Shown here one piece after another: positions 34,874 through 44,159 of a DNA stretch of 64,000 nt. How positions within the stretch are numbered: position 1 is the first letter of the stretch; every line of letters starts with the position of its first letter. Location of the stretch: contig CAVXMG010000003.1 in assembly GCA_963762735.1 (NCBI GenBank), positions 62,001-126,000 on the forward strand, written 5' to 3'. The notes under the pieces were generated by a model. It saw only the letters and a program-made list of their open reading frames with translations. It made no database searches and had not been told where the DNA came from. This DNA is from DASXKD01 sp963762735. Its GTDB lineage: Bacteria; Actinomycetota; Actinomycetes; Streptosporangiales; Streptosporangiaceae. Position numbers and translations under genes: made by a program.

Positions 34874-35321
34874 CGTTGTAGTTCATCCGGAACAGGTTCT
34901 CCGGGTCGTACTGCGCCTTGACCCGGCCCAGCCGCGCGTACTTATCCGGGCCGCCGAAAGCCTCGACAACCCGGTCCATCTCGTCGAAGTTGAGCATGTT
35001 GACATAGATGCCCTGCCCGGTCCAGGGTTTGAGGGCGGTGACGATCTTCCTTGTCCGGTCGATGTAGCCGGCGTCGCTGGCCGGGTCGTCCCACCTCATG
35101 GCGAAGTTCAGCCACAGCAGGTAGCCGCGGTTGGAGAAGGCTGTCGCGTCTTCGGGAACGTCACCGATGGCCCCGCCCAGGCCGATGATCTCGACCTCGC
35201 CCTCCATCGGCATGTCCTTCCAGAAGTCCACCAGCGTGTCGATCGCCTCGTCGGCGAGGTCCGCGACGCGCGCCTCCTTGGTGTAGTAACGGTGGCCGTC
35301 CTCGAACTCGGAGTCGATCAC
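34839..35321 (-). pseudogene. C-terminal half of a FAD-linked (BBE-type) oxidase
   Basis: The 160-residue frame contains the C-terminal part of a berberine-bridge-enzyme-like oxidase. It reads WLNFAMRWDDPASDAGYIDR, TGQGIYVNMLNF, and the family-defining tail YARLGRVKAQYDPENLFRMN. The FAD-binding N-terminal 300 residues are absent. Homology ends at about 35321, exactly where a truncated Lsr2 reading frame on the other strand begins, so both were cut at one recombination joint. No function is expected. Confidence 0.78.
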
Positions 35322-35322
35322 C

Positions 35323-35436
35323 CGCTCGGGTGATATCCGGGCGTGGGCGAAAGAGCATGGCCTGGCGGTTAGTGAGCGCGGCCGTATCCCGGCCAGCGTG
35401 GTGGAGCAGTATCAAGTCGCGGGCCACGGGCGCTGA
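35323..35436 (+). pseudogene. C-terminal stump of an Lsr2 gene
   Basis: The frame RSGDIRAWAKEHGLAVSERG, then RIPASVVEQYQVAGHGR and TGA (35434-35436), is the DNA-binding half of Lsr2. It is nearly identical in protein sequence to the intact lsr2 at 8213 but diverged at the DNA level. The N-terminal dimerisation domain is missing because of the joint at about 35321. Confidence 0.8.
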
Positions 35437-35853
35437 ACCAAGACACCACCGCTGTGCGGCGCCAGGGCGCACCGCCCGGCCACCGTTCGCCCACCTGGCG
35501 GCCAGGACGAGCTGCTCCCTGTCGGTCAGGACTCTTCCGCCATGGCAGAATCCGATCCCGGGCCGCGGCGGTACCAGCCCTTACTGCACCGAGAGCACTC
35601 CAGCATCATGCGTGCGGCCCAGGCACATTGCGCGTGACGCAAATCATCGCCCGGTCGGCGGCAGATGCGCATATTATCTCCGCTGGAGAGCTATGGATAA
35701 GCATGCAGGTGAGGTGATCTGCGCGGGCCGTCAACCTGCTCTCTGGGTGTGCCGGGATAGTGCGCCTGGCCTTGACGACGATGGGTGTGATGTTGCCGGA
35801 AGTGTCCAGTTCGCCAAGAGTCGCGCCAGGCAGCGGCGTGCCACCTTGATGGT
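35437..35853. other. Intergenic
   Basis: No gene. The part at 35637-35672 resembles DNA downstream of the intact lsr2 (8700-8735), which suggests that a longer lsr2-bearing segment was once duplicated. Confidence 0.4.
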
Positions 35854-36027
35854 TCAGGCGTGCAGTTGGAAGTTGGCAGCGGTGCAGCAGACCGGCACGT
35901 CCCGTACCGCAGGCAGCAGCATGTCATTGTGGTCGGACTGCTCGTCCCAGATGCCTGGCGGCCATTCGAAGCGGGCCTCCGCCTGGTCGCCCTTGGCACG
36001 TTTCCAGGTCACGTCGCCGCGAAACAA
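35854..36027 (-). CDS. Hypothetical protein or remnant
   Basis: A 57-codon frame, possibly from TTG 36027, reads FRGDVTWKRAKGDQAEARFE, then WPPGIWDEQSDHNDMLLPAV and a tail VCCTAANFQLHA. The composition looks like real protein, not a shadow, but there is no good ribosome site and a stop lies just upstream, so it may be the end of a broken gene. No family is recognised. Confidence 0.35.
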   Translation of the reverse strand: MFRGDVTWKRAKGDQAEARFEWPPGIWDEQSDHNDMLLPAVRDVPVCCTAANFQLHA

Positions 36028-36197
36028 CTCGGGTCACGAACTTGCAGCGCGCCGCCGCGTCGTCGGGCCGATATCATGCAGCTAAGTCAGCCCACGCCGC
36101 AAGTGTGGCGACCCAGATGCGGCCGGTACGCCCGTTGACGGGGCGGATAACGGGACCGGCCGCGCGCGGGTATCGTCGCGTCCAAGGCGGCCAGAGC

Positions 36198-36443
36198 CTA
36201 GCCGAGCACGACGCGGGCTCCGGCCTCGCCGTCCGCGTCAGTGCCGAACACCGACAGCTGCCAGCGCGCTTCCCGGTCCGCTGGCGTGCGGGATTGTCTG
36301 GCAGGCAGCTGGTGGTGCACGCCGTGCAGGTAGTGGGGTACGTCGTGGACGGCATGCACGGCGAGCCGGCGCAGCGACTGCTCCGCCCCCGGGGGGCAGG
36401 TGTTGTGATCTCCGGTGTCATCGTTGCGCATCGTCAGCAACAA
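36198..36443 (-). pseudogene. Short C-terminal-like fragment
   Basis: An 81-codon frame contains QSLRRLAVHAVHDVPHYLHG and ends DGEAGARVVLG. The His-rich helix resembles the C-terminal helix of DinB-type or DUF664-like proteins, but the match is too short to assign. It overlaps the end of the small membrane protein gene by 26 bp, and its own N-terminus looks unnatural, so I regard it as a remnant. Confidence 0.3.
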
Positions 36444-36795
36444 TCGTCTTCTCTACCACTCGCTTGGTCACCGTTTTACGGCCATCCTCCCCAATTTGCT
36501 CGATCTCGTACGTGATAACCAGTCTTGCCTGCTCGACTGACGCTGAATCCCCAGACTTCCGATGCAGGTAATCACTGACAATTCCTGAGATCACATTCGT
36601 CGCTATGCCGACCGGAAAGCTAAGGGCGAAGAAGATGATCCCCAAGTCGACGCCTCTATAGGTCTCCGTGCGCAGGTAGTGCAAGCTCACCTCATCAGTG
36701 ACAGCTATTTCTTCGTTGCGCGCAGGGATTCCTCCCGCCATGGCGATTAGAAGCCTGGAAGCGTCATTGGTCTGTACTTCCAGCGAGATTTCCAT
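36418..36795 (-). CDS. Small single-pass membrane protein, unknown
   Basis: From the ATG at 36795, behind GGAG with five-base spacing, the product is 125 residues. It has a beta-like N-terminus MEISLEVQTNDASRLLIAMA, and one hydrophobic segment DLGIIFFALSFPVGIATNVI around residues 50-72. A charged tail with ARLVITYEIEQIGEDGRKTV follows. Base composition is lower in GC than the surroundings, suggesting transfer. The layout resembles small adaptor or effector-associated proteins of conflict systems, but I cannot name a family. Confidence 0.65.
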   Translation of the reverse strand: MEISLEVQTNDASRLLIAMAGGIPARNEEIAVTDEVSLHYLRTETYRGVDLGIIFFALSFPVGIATNVISGIVSDYLHRKSGDSASVEQARLVITYEIEQIGEDGRKTVTKRVVEKTIVADDAQR

Positions 36796-37107
36796 CAACA
36801 CTCCATTACGGGATTACTGGCCTGTCGGCCATCAACTTGATAATCCTTGCAGCGCTTACAATAGGGCACCGACCCGGGGGCTGGCGAAGCCCCGGACCTT
36901 CGCATTCATTGTCTGCGAAGGATAGGAGAGAACGCTTAAGCACCATGGTAGACAAACGCCGCCCAATGGCGTGGGTGAGCGAATGGTCGCGCCGAGCCAG
37001 GATAGGCGCTCAAGCGTTGTGACTCTGGTAGACGCAGGGCACCTGCGGCATTGGAATCGACCGTATCTGCGCACCGAGCGGCGATAAAATCGAGCCCGGC
37101 GCGGCGG
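36796..37107. other. Joint between small membrane gene and IS66 area
   Basis: No gene. The IS66 reading frame continues open across this area only because a frameshift removed its stop; that extension is not real coding. Confidence 0.4.
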
Positions 37108-37323
37108 CCGGACTACGCGTCCGAGGCGCGGCGGGTGCTGAGGCCGGGCGGGCGGCTGTTGCTGCGGGCTTGCCTGACGAGCCAGGGGGTGCGGAACGAA
37201 GTCACCGGAGCCGGGGTCGCCGGGGCGTTCGCGGGCTGGGTGGTTGACCGGCTGGCGCACGACGGTGTGCGAAGTGACACTCGCACGATGCAAGCGCTGG
37301 TGGTGCGGCTGCGCCGTGCGTAG
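37108..37323 (+). pseudogene. C-terminal fragment of a SAM-dependent methyltransferase
   Basis: The frame PDYASEARRVLRPGGRLLLR, then ACLTSQGVRNEVTGAGVAG and a tail MQALVVRLRRA, is the last third of a class I methyltransferase (post-motif III). The SAM-binding motif I is absent upstream. It was truncated at about 37100. Confidence 0.65.
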
Positions 37324-37400
37324 CGAACAAGGAAGTGCCTCACGCCCGGCGTGCCGATGCGTGATATCTGCTTGCGCTGGGTAACGGCCTGTGGGCAGGT

Positions 37401-38871
37401 TCAGGCCGGGGCTGGGACGGGTGGCATCCAGGGATTCCCGGCGAGGGCGCCGTGGATGGCGGTGAGGACGTGGACGCCATGCTTGGCGGCAGTGGAGAGG
37501 TAGCCGCGGATGGCGTACCGGTCGCGGGTGACCTGCTCGGAGCGGAGCCGGCCGGAGATCTTCTGCTGGGTCTTTGCGGGCCGCAGGTCGCGTTCGGCCT
37601 GGTTGGAGGTCGGCGGTATCCGCAGGTCGGTAGTGAACCGCAGCACGTCGGCCTGCGCGGCCGCGCAGGCATTCCAGCAGGTCGCGGCCGGGCCGCTGCT
37701 TGCGGCCGGGTTGCCTGGGCACCTGGGACAGGCCAAGCAGGACCCCGTGTTTGAACGCGTGGATCAGTGGCGCGGCGATGTGTTCGGGGACCGCGGGCAG
37801 GCCCTGAGCGCGGGCGATGTTGGCGGCGTGGATCAGGCCCTGGAGAGCCTGGGTGATCTGGATGGGCCAGTGCGCACCGGGGTATTCCTGGGCGGCGTCA
37901 GCCAGGTCGCGCTGGATGTGCGCACAGCACAACTGGTGGAGCAGGCCGGGAAAGGCGTCGTAGTTCTGGTACCGGTCGTGCACCACCACGGTCCCGGAAA
38001 GGTCGGGAAAGACGAACGCCTCGAAGGTCTTCAAGCTCCGGTCGCCCAGGAAGTAATAGGTCAGCACGCTGGTGCACGCGGTCAGCAGGTACTTCTTACG
38101 GGTTTTCGGGCCCGGCCCGACCCTGATCGGGGTCTCGTCCGCAGACACCACGTGCGCCAAGATGATCAGGCACCGGATCGCCTTGTTCGCCTCCGCCACC
38201 GCTGCGGCGGCCCGGGCAATCATGGAGTGCACGAAACCGGGCGAGGGCTCCGCGCCAGTCAGCGCCCCGACCAACTCGGCGCAACGGTGCACCGGGATCG
38301 CGTGCGCCGCGATCAGGTACACACACCACGCCTGCAAGGCAAGGCCATAGGTGACCGTGCCCGCCGCCCCGGCCCCCGCGGGGGGCAGGGCACGATGCAC
38401 CCGCCCGCACCCGCAGGCCACTTCATGCAGGTCATGCTGGGTCACCGCCGCGGTTTCCAGCGGGACGTCCACGATCTGGTGTGCCGCGGCTACGCCCAGG
38501 TCAGTGGCGGCGGCCAGGTCCGCCCCGCACGTGCAGATTCCCTCCGGGAAGTGCGCCACCGTGCCGTCCGGGCTGGCCGACCAGGCCAGATGCGCTCCCG
38601 GAGCGCCAGGCTGCTTGCCCGGCTTGCGCCCGCCCTTGCCCCGCCTCGGCTTCACCGGCGGCGGCGTCCGGCCGGGCAGGTCATCGGCCGAGGGAGCCAT
38701 CGAGGAGTTGCCGCTGTTACGGTCCAGACGCCGCCGCAGGTCCCGGACCTCCGCCGCCAGCGCCACCACGTCAGCCCGAAGCTCCTCGATCGCCATCGCC
38801 TGCGCCGCGATCACCGCGTCCCGGGCGGCACACGACGCGCAACCCGGCACAGAAGGCGGCAGAACGGCCAC
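37401..38871 (-). pseudogene. IS66-family transposase (TnpC-like), one frameshift
   Basis: The protein begins at a GTG (38871). It has an N-terminal coiled coil with EELRADVVALAAEVRDLRRR, then NSGNSSMAPSADDLPGR, and a Cys-rich binding module CTCGADLAA...CGCGRVHR. The DDE core includes LAHVVSADETPIRVG, TVVVHDRYQNYDAFPGLLHQ and LCCAHIQRDLADAAQEYPG. After LLECLR an extra G near 37660 shifts the frame; the natural continuation DVLRFTTDLRIPPTSNQAER, then TQQKISGRL, runs in the next frame to 37401. With the shift repaired it would be about 490 residues, normal for this group. Accessory tnpA/tnpB genes are not present, as in other actinobacterial IS66 elements. Terminal repeats were not resolved by eye. 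Confidence 0.85.
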
Positions 38872-39069
38872 AACCGGCCATCATCATCGCCGTCCCCCCG
38901 TAATCAAGCTGACACGCTGGACCGGCACTGGGAAAGATCGCCGACAGCCACCACACCGAGCCGCCACCAAACCAGCGCAGGGACGTGAATGCTTACGATT
39001 CGGCACCGGACAGGCAAGGCAACGCCGATGACGCGGAATCTCGCAAGGCCACTTGACACAAAGAGGCTT
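38872..39069. other. Intergenic between IS66 and repeat copy 2
   Basis: No gene. It probably includes the upstream end of the IS66 element; GTAAGC-like end sequence (complement at 38990) is present but a partner end was not found with certainty. Confidence 0.35.
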
Positions 39070-39296
39070 CGTTATCTCCAGCCCCTTTTGGGGCGTCAAC
39101 GATGTAGCTTACGAGGCTTTTTTGCTGCGTCGTGGACACGTTATCTGTAGCATGTCGCCGACGCAGGCCCACGACGAACCTTCTTGTCGTTGCCGTTTTT
39201 CGATTTTATGTCTTCTGCCTTAACGTTCTTCAGCTACATGTCAACGACGCAGACGTCCTGGTCAGGCGGGGCGTCCTGGGGGGGCTAGAGATAACC
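39070..39296. repeat. TIR-flanked repeat, copy 2 (inverted, about 227 bp)
   Basis: Read on the minus strand this starts GGTTATCTCTAG (39296-39285) and ends CTGGAGATAACG (39081-39070), the same inverted ends as at 1153-1402. Internal motifs occur in the same order: TGCGTCGTTGACATG, CTGCGTCGGCGACA, ACGTGTCCACGACGCAG (17-nt block identical in both copies) and AGCTACATCG. Spacers between motifs are diverged. No coding frame is credible. Confidence 0.7.
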
Positions 39297-39611
39297 GCCG
39301 ATATGCGCGGAAGCTGACGCCACGCCCGCGGCAGCGGTGAAGCGCATATCAGACAATCTGAGTCCCCGGAGGGGCGGTGGTCTTTCGATCGCCGGCAAGT
39401 AGCCGCCATGAGGATCGTCGTCAGGTGTTCCCTTCCGGTGATCACCCGGCGCGGGCTGCCCATTCCTCACGGTCACTCCATCCCGGCTGCTTGAATCAGC
39501 GGAAACCCGGGCGCGTGCCAGCCTGTGGTTAGCGTTGGCTTGGTGCCTTTGTCGAGACTGGTCCCCGGCTGGGCCGGCGTGCGGGAAGCATTGACGTGCG
39601 GGAGGCTGGAC
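39297..39611. other. Leader of the DUF2254 gene
   Basis: No gene; the promoter of the DUF2254 gene should lie here. A frame from 39525 runs into the gene but lacks family-like residues. Confidence 0.4.
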
Positions 39612-40973
39612 ATGCTTCGTCGTGATGAGCTGTCAGAGTATGTTCGCGGGTCGCTGTGGGTGCTGCCCACGCTGTCGGTGCTGGCCGCGCTGGCCGCGCT
39701 GGCCGCCGGGTCGCTGCTGTCCCTGGTCAGCATCGGCCCGCGCTCGCCGCTGGCGTTCCAGGGGACCGCTGACGACGCCCGGACCTTGCTGATCGGGATT
39801 GCCGGGACGATGGTGACGGTCATCGCGCTGCTGCTGGGCCTGACGGTGGTGGCGCTGCAGCTGTCCTCGACCCAGTTCTCGCCCCGGCTGCTGCGCAATT
39901 TCCTGCGAGACCGGCCGAATCAGATCGTGCTCAGCGCGTTCGTCGCGACGTTCGCCTACAGCGCGGCCGGTCTGTACACGGTCGGCGTCTCGGGCGGCAA
40001 CCGCACCGCCACCTTTCCCCGGCTCGCGGTCAGCGGCGCGCTCGTCCTGCTGTTTGTCAGCCTCGGCCTGCTGGTGTTCTTTGCCGACCACCTCGTGCGC
40101 TCCATCCAGGTCGACGCGATCATGCACGTGGTGCAGCGCAACACCATCGCGGTGATCCGGGACGGGCTGCTCGCCGGCGGCCAGGATGCACCTGAAGTCC
40201 CCGAATGGGCGGTGCCGGTCGCGTCCCAGCACTCCGGGTACGTACAGGCGGTACGCCCCGGCATGCTGCTGTCGCACGCCGCCCGGTACGGGGCCTGCCT
40301 GCGGCTGCGGCCCCGGGTCGGCGAACACGTGGTCGCTGGGACGACGCTGGTATGGATCTGGCGCGCCTCCCCGCGCGATCCTGCCCCAGATCCCCAGGCC
40401 TTCGCGCGAGTCCTGGGCGCCGGGGTCCGGATCGGGTTCGAGCGCACGCTGGAGCAAGATGCCGCGTTCGGGATCCGGCAACTGGTCGACGTCGCGTGCA
40501 AGGCGCTGTCTCCGGCGGTCAACGATCCCTACACCGCGGTGCAGGCCATCGATCATCTGTCGGTGATCTTTTGCGCGCTCGCCCAGCGGCCGCTGGGAAA
40601 CCACGTCGCCCGCGACGGCAACGGGGCGGTGGTAATCGTCCCGGGGCGGCGGTTCCCGGACTACCTCGCCGTGATGTGCGGGCTCATCCGCCGTTACGGC
40701 TCCCGCGAGCCAACCATCGCCCATGCGCTGCTGCGGCTGCTGGGCAACTGCGCCGCCGTGGCCGGCGGCGATCGCGAGCAATCCGCGGCGATCGAGGAAC
40801 AGGCACGCATCATCATCGCCGACGCCGAACGAGAGGTCGCCCAGCCCATCGACCTCGCCCTTACGCACGCCGAGGCGGAGGCGGTGCGCCAAGTAGCAGG
40901 CAAGCACCGGCCCGCGTCACACCCACCCGCCGGCTGGCCAGACAAGCCGCCAGCCCCGTCACCACCGAGGTGA
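39612..40973 (+). CDS. DUF2254 membrane protein
   Basis: From the ATG at 39612 (GGGAGG six bases upstream) the product is 453 residues. Four transmembrane helices occupy the N-terminal 165 residues: WVLPTLSVLAALAALAAGSL, LLIGIAGTMVTVIALLLGLT, VLSAFVATFAYSAAGLYTVG and GALVLLFVSLGLLVFFADHL. Between helices 2 and 3 is the DUF2254 hallmark VVALQLSSTQFSPRLLRNFL. The cytoplasmic C-terminal part has GIRQLVDVACKALSPAVNDP and YTAVQAIDHLSVIF, also diagnostic. Function is not established for the family. A bidirectional hairpin at 41013 separates it from the convergent recD2. Confidence 0.93.
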   Translation: MLRRDELSEYVRGSLWVLPTLSVLAALAALAAGSLLSLVSIGPRSPLAFQGTADDARTLLIGIAGTMVTVIALLLGLTVVALQLSSTQFSPRLLRNFLRDRPNQIVLSAFVATFAYSAAGLYTVGVSGGNRTATFPRLAVSGALVLLFVSLGLLVFFADHLVRSIQVDAIMHVVQRNTIAVIRDGLLAGGQDAPEVPEWAVPVASQHSGYVQAVRPGMLLSHAARYGACLRLRPRVGEHVVAGTTLVWIWRASPRDPAPDPQAFARVLGAGVRIGFERTLEQDAAFGIRQLVDVACKALSPAVNDPYTAVQAIDHLSVIFCALAQRPLGNHVARDGNGAVVIVPGRRFPDYLAVMCGLIRRYGSREPTIAHALLRLLGNCAAVAGGDREQSAAIEEQARIIIADAEREVAQPIDLALTHAEAEAVRQVAGKHRPASHPPAGWPDKPPAPSPPR

Positions 40974-41012
40974 CACGCGCGAACAACGGTCCGAATCTCC
41001 TGGGTAAATCAG

Positions 41013-41026
41013 GCCCCGCGCGGGGC
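41013..41026. terminator. GC palindrome between convergent genes
   Basis: GCCCCGC-GCGGGGC is a perfect 14-bp palindrome between the ends of the DUF2254 (+) and recD2 (-) genes; a plausible bidirectional terminator without a U tract. Confidence 0.4.
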
Positions 41027-41084
41027 GAATCACTCGGGTAGCTCGTAGGCGGGGTTGATCATGACGGCGCCGGGGTCTGCTGGC

Positions 41085-43349
41085 CTACCCGGACGGGTGG
41101 AGCCGGTGGGTGAGGGCGGTGTGGCGGCGGCCTGCTCCGGGGGTGCGGACGGCTTGGGCCAGGGCGCGGCGGGATCCGGCCAGGATGATTAGTTTCCTGG
41201 CGCGGGTGACGCCGGTGTAGAGCAGGTTGCGCTGCAGCATCATCCAGGACGAGGTGGTGAGCGGGATGACCACGGCGGGGTATTCGCTGCCTTGGGAGCG
41301 GTGGATGGTGACGGCGTAGGCGTGGGCGAGCTCGTCGAGTTCGGCGAAGTCGTAGTCCACCGGCTCGTCTTCGTCGGTGAGCACGGTGAGGGTCTGCTCT
41401 TGCAGGGACATGCTGGTGACGGCCCCGACGGTGCCGTTGAAGATCCCCGCCTTGCCTTTGTCGTAGTTGTTGCGTAGCTGGGTGACCTTGTCGCCGATCC
41501 GGAACACCCGCCCGCCGTAGCGGCGTTCCGGTGCCCCGTCCCGGGAGGGGGTGAGGGCCTCCTGCAGCAGGGTGTTGAGGTTGCCCGCTCCGGCGGGGCC
41601 GCGGTGCATCGGGGTCAGCACTTGGACGTCGCGGACCGGGTGCAGCCCGAATTTGGCGGGGATGCGGCGGGCGACGATGTCGACGACGAGTTTGGCGGTC
41701 TGTTCCGCCGGGTGCAGGCCGGAGTCCTCGGGCGGCTCGCAGGTGAACCAGTAGAAGTCGCCGAAGCCGGTGAGCTGCGGGGGCTGGCCGTTGTTGATGC
41801 GGTGGGCGTTGACCACGATGCCGGACTGGCGGGCTTGGCGGAAGATCTGGGTGAGGCGCACCCGCGGGATGGTGCCGGCGGCGAGCAGGTCGCGCAGTAC
41901 TTCGCCGGCGCCGACCGAGGGGAGCTGGTCGACGTCGCCGACCAGCAGCAGATGCGCTCCGGCCGGGATCGCTTTGACCAGCTTGTTGGCCAGGATCACA
42001 TCGATCATCGAGGACTCATCCACCACGACCAGGTCGGCGTCCAGGGGGTTGTCGCGGTCGTATTTGGGGTCGCCGCCGGGCTGCAGTTGCAGCAGCCGGT
42101 GCACGGTGGAGGCCTCGTGGCCGGTCAGCTCCGCCAGCCGTTTGGCGGCCCGGCCGGTGGGCGCGACCAGCACCACGGTGGCGTTCTTGGCCGTGGCGAG
42201 CTCGACGATGGAACGGACGGTGAAGCTCTTCCCGCAGCCGGGGCCGCCGGTCAGCACGGCCACCTTCTGCGTGAGGGCGAGCTGGGCCGCCTCTTGCTGC
42301 CCGGGGGCCAGGTCCTGCCCGGTCCGGGCGTGCAGCCAGCGCAGCGCCTTGCCCCACTCCACGGCCGCGAATGCTGGCAGCCGCTCCTGCCGGGAGTTCA
42401 GCAGGGCCAGCAGCCCGGTCGCCAGGGACTGCTCGGCCCGGTGAAAGGCCACCAGGTAGACCGCCGGGAGCAGATCGCCACCCTCACCGGGTACCAGTTC
42501 GCGGACCACACCCTCCGCGGCGACAAGCTCGTCCAGGCACGGGCCGATCAGTTCCCGGTCCACCTCGAGAATCTTGGCGGCATCGGTGATCAGGTTGGGT
42601 TGCGGGAGGTAGCAGTGCCCGTTGTCGGCGGCCTGCGACAGGGTGTACTGCAGCCCCGCCCTGATCCGTTCCGGGCTGTCGTGCGGGATCCCGACGGCCC
42701 GGGCGATGGTGTCGGCGGTCTTGAACCCGATCCCCCACACCTCCGAGGCCAGCCGGTACGGCTCGTTCTTCACGATCGTGATGGAGGCGCCGGCGTACTT
42801 CTTGTAGATCCGCACTGCCAGGGAGGTGGACACCCCGACGCCGGACAGGAACACCATCACTTCCTTGATCGCCTTCTGCTCCTCCCACGCCTCAGCGATC
42901 TTCTTGGTCCGTTTCGGTCCCAGGCCGTGCACCTCGACCAGCCGGCCGGGCTCGGTCTCGATGACGGCCAGGATGCCGACACCGAAATGTGCCACCATCC
43001 GTTCGGCCATCACCGGGCCGATCCCCTTGATCAGCCCTGAACCCAGGTAGCGGCGGATGCCCTGCACGGTGGCGGGCAGCACCGTGGTGTAGGAGTGCAC
43101 CTCGAACTGCCTGCCGTACCTGGGGTGGGAACTCCAGTGCCCGGTCAGCCGCAGGCTTTCCCCGATCTGGGCGCCCAGCAGCGGCCCCACCACCGTCAGC
43201 AGATCCGGTCCGGTCCGGTCGGTGGCCACCCGGGCAATGGTGTAGCCGGTGTCCTCGTTGGCATACGTGATCCGTTCCAGGACCGCCTCCAGCACCGACA
43301 GGCTCTGCGGCGCAACAGGCGACGGGGACTGACCGGTCACGGCGACCAT
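41085..43349 (-). CDS. recD2: RecD2-type ATP-dependent DNA helicase
   Basis: A 754-residue SF1B helicase (start ATG 43349; ATG 43361 possible). The N-terminal OB-like domain has ERITYANEDTGYTIARV, followed by tandem helix-hairpin-helix motifs (GSGLIKGIGPVMAERMVAHF, EVHGLGPKRTKKIAEAWEEQ). These mark RecD2 as opposed to RecBCD-bound RecD. Motor motifs are present: Walker A LTGGPGCGKSFTVRSI, motif Ia VVLVAPTGRAAKRLAEL, Walker B ADLVVVDESSMID, motif III LLLVGDVDQLPSVGAGEVL, motif IV RLTQIFRQA, motif V/VI YAVTIHRSQGSEYPAVVIPL and NLLYTGVTRARKL. It unwinds DNA 5' to 3' and acts in repair or replication-fork processing. Length is normal. It converges on the DUF2254 gene. Confidence 0.96.
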   Translation of the reverse strand: MVAVTGQSPSPVAPQSLSVLEAVLERITYANEDTGYTIARVATDRTGPDLLTVVGPLLGAQIGESLRLTGHWSSHPRYGRQFEVHSYTTVLPATVQGIRRYLGSGLIKGIGPVMAERMVAHFGVGILAVIETEPGRLVEVHGLGPKRTKKIAEAWEEQKAIKEVMVFLSGVGVSTSLAVRIYKKYAGASITIVKNEPYRLASEVWGIGFKTADTIARAVGIPHDSPERIRAGLQYTLSQAADNGHCYLPQPNLITDAAKILEVDRELIGPCLDELVAAEGVVRELVPGEGGDLLPAVYLVAFHRAEQSLATGLLALLNSRQERLPAFAAVEWGKALRWLHARTGQDLAPGQQEAAQLALTQKVAVLTGGPGCGKSFTVRSIVELATAKNATVVLVAPTGRAAKRLAELTGHEASTVHRLLQLQPGGDPKYDRDNPLDADLVVVDESSMIDVILANKLVKAIPAGAHLLLVGDVDQLPSVGAGEVLRDLLAAGTIPRVRLTQIFRQARQSGIVVNAHRINNGQPPQLTGFGDFYWFTCEPPEDSGLHPAEQTAKLVVDIVARRIPAKFGLHPVRDVQVLTPMHRGPAGAGNLNTLLQEALTPSRDGAPERRYGGRVFRIGDKVTQLRNNYDKGKAGIFNGTVGAVTSMSLQEQTLTVLTDEDEPVDYDFAELDELAHAYAVTIHRSQGSEYPAVVIPLTTSSWMMLQRNLLYTGVTRARKLIILAGSRRALAQAVRTPGAGRRHTALTHRLHPSG

Positions 43350-43646
43350 TCTGCCGGGCATCCCAAGCCGCGGTGCGCCCCGTGCCAGGCGGCCCAGAAC
43401 TTGCCGCGGCCGGGGATAGCCAAGACCACTTCGGCAGCGGAGGGCTCTGGTGCACCCGGCCCAGGCGTTCATTTCCCCGCTTTCGCTTCCTGGCCGCGCG
43501 GAGTGTTCTCGCCGCCCCGCACCCGTGGCCGGCCGCACGGCTTACCCCCCCGCGCCTGACGTGACAGGCTGGCCAGAACAATCGCAGGAATCAGCGCGGA
43601 CCCCCGCCGCCATGGCGGGAGCGCCCCCGCAGCGGAGAAGGTCACG

Positions 43647-43850
43647 ATGCCACACGGCACGGTGAAGTGGTTCAACGGCGGCAGAGGCTACGGCTTCATC
43701 GCGGTAGAGGGAGGCCCGGACGTGTTCGTGCACGCCAGCGCGATCACTGGCGGCGGCGCCCCCACCCTGGAGGAAGGGCAGAAGGTCGAGTTCGACATCA
43801 CCCAAGGCCAGAAGGGACCCCAGGCGGAAAACGTCAGGGTCATCACCTGA
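43647..43850 (+). CDS. Cold-shock domain protein
   Basis: A 67-residue CspA-like protein with RNP1 GYGFIAV and RNP2 VFVHASAI, beginning MPHGTVKWFNGGRGYGFI. It binds single-stranded RNA/DNA as a chaperone. The usual Lys/Asp residues (KWFN, GPDVFVH) are present; the RNP1 reads GRGYGFIAV instead of GFGFI. The start is supported by GGAGAAGG. A hairpin follows the gene. Confidence 0.95.
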   Translation: MPHGTVKWFNGGRGYGFIAVEGGPDVFVHASAITGGGAPTLEEGQKVEFDITQGQKGPQAENVRVIT

Positions 43851-43895
43851 CACATCGGCAGCCAGCGCCCTCCCCGATGCCGCGCAGCCCCGGTT

Positions 43896-43917
43896 GCGGG
43901 CCAGTACACCGGCCCGC
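43896..43917. terminator. Hairpin after the cold-shock gene
   Basis: GCGGGCC and GGCCCGC form a perfect 7-bp stem with an 8-nt loop, 46 bp past the csp stop codon. No U tract. Confidence 0.4.
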
Positions 43918-44159
43918 GCCGCCCCGGGTCGCAGTGCGGACAACACAAGGAAAGCTGCTCATCGGAGCAACCTCCCACCCCCGGGACGAATCCGCCCAGG
44001 TGCGTCAGATATCACCCGTGTATTAGCCGATCTGGGCGCTCTGCCGGAGGTGGTCGCCAGCAATGGACTGGGCACGTAGCGGGGTGATCTGCGCGCGGCC
44101 GCCGGGACGTGTTGTGGGAGCCTGGCCGGCGCGCCCGGCGCTGGTCTGGGGGCCTGGCC
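43918..44159. other. Intergenic, convergent
   Basis: No gene is seen between the csp hairpin and the end of the leftward methyltransferase gene. Confidence 0.4.

Noticed and set aside
36856..37400. C-terminal extension of the IS66 open frame
   Set aside because: The extension exists only because of the frameshift near 37660; the natural IS66 C-terminus is in another frame and stops at 37401.
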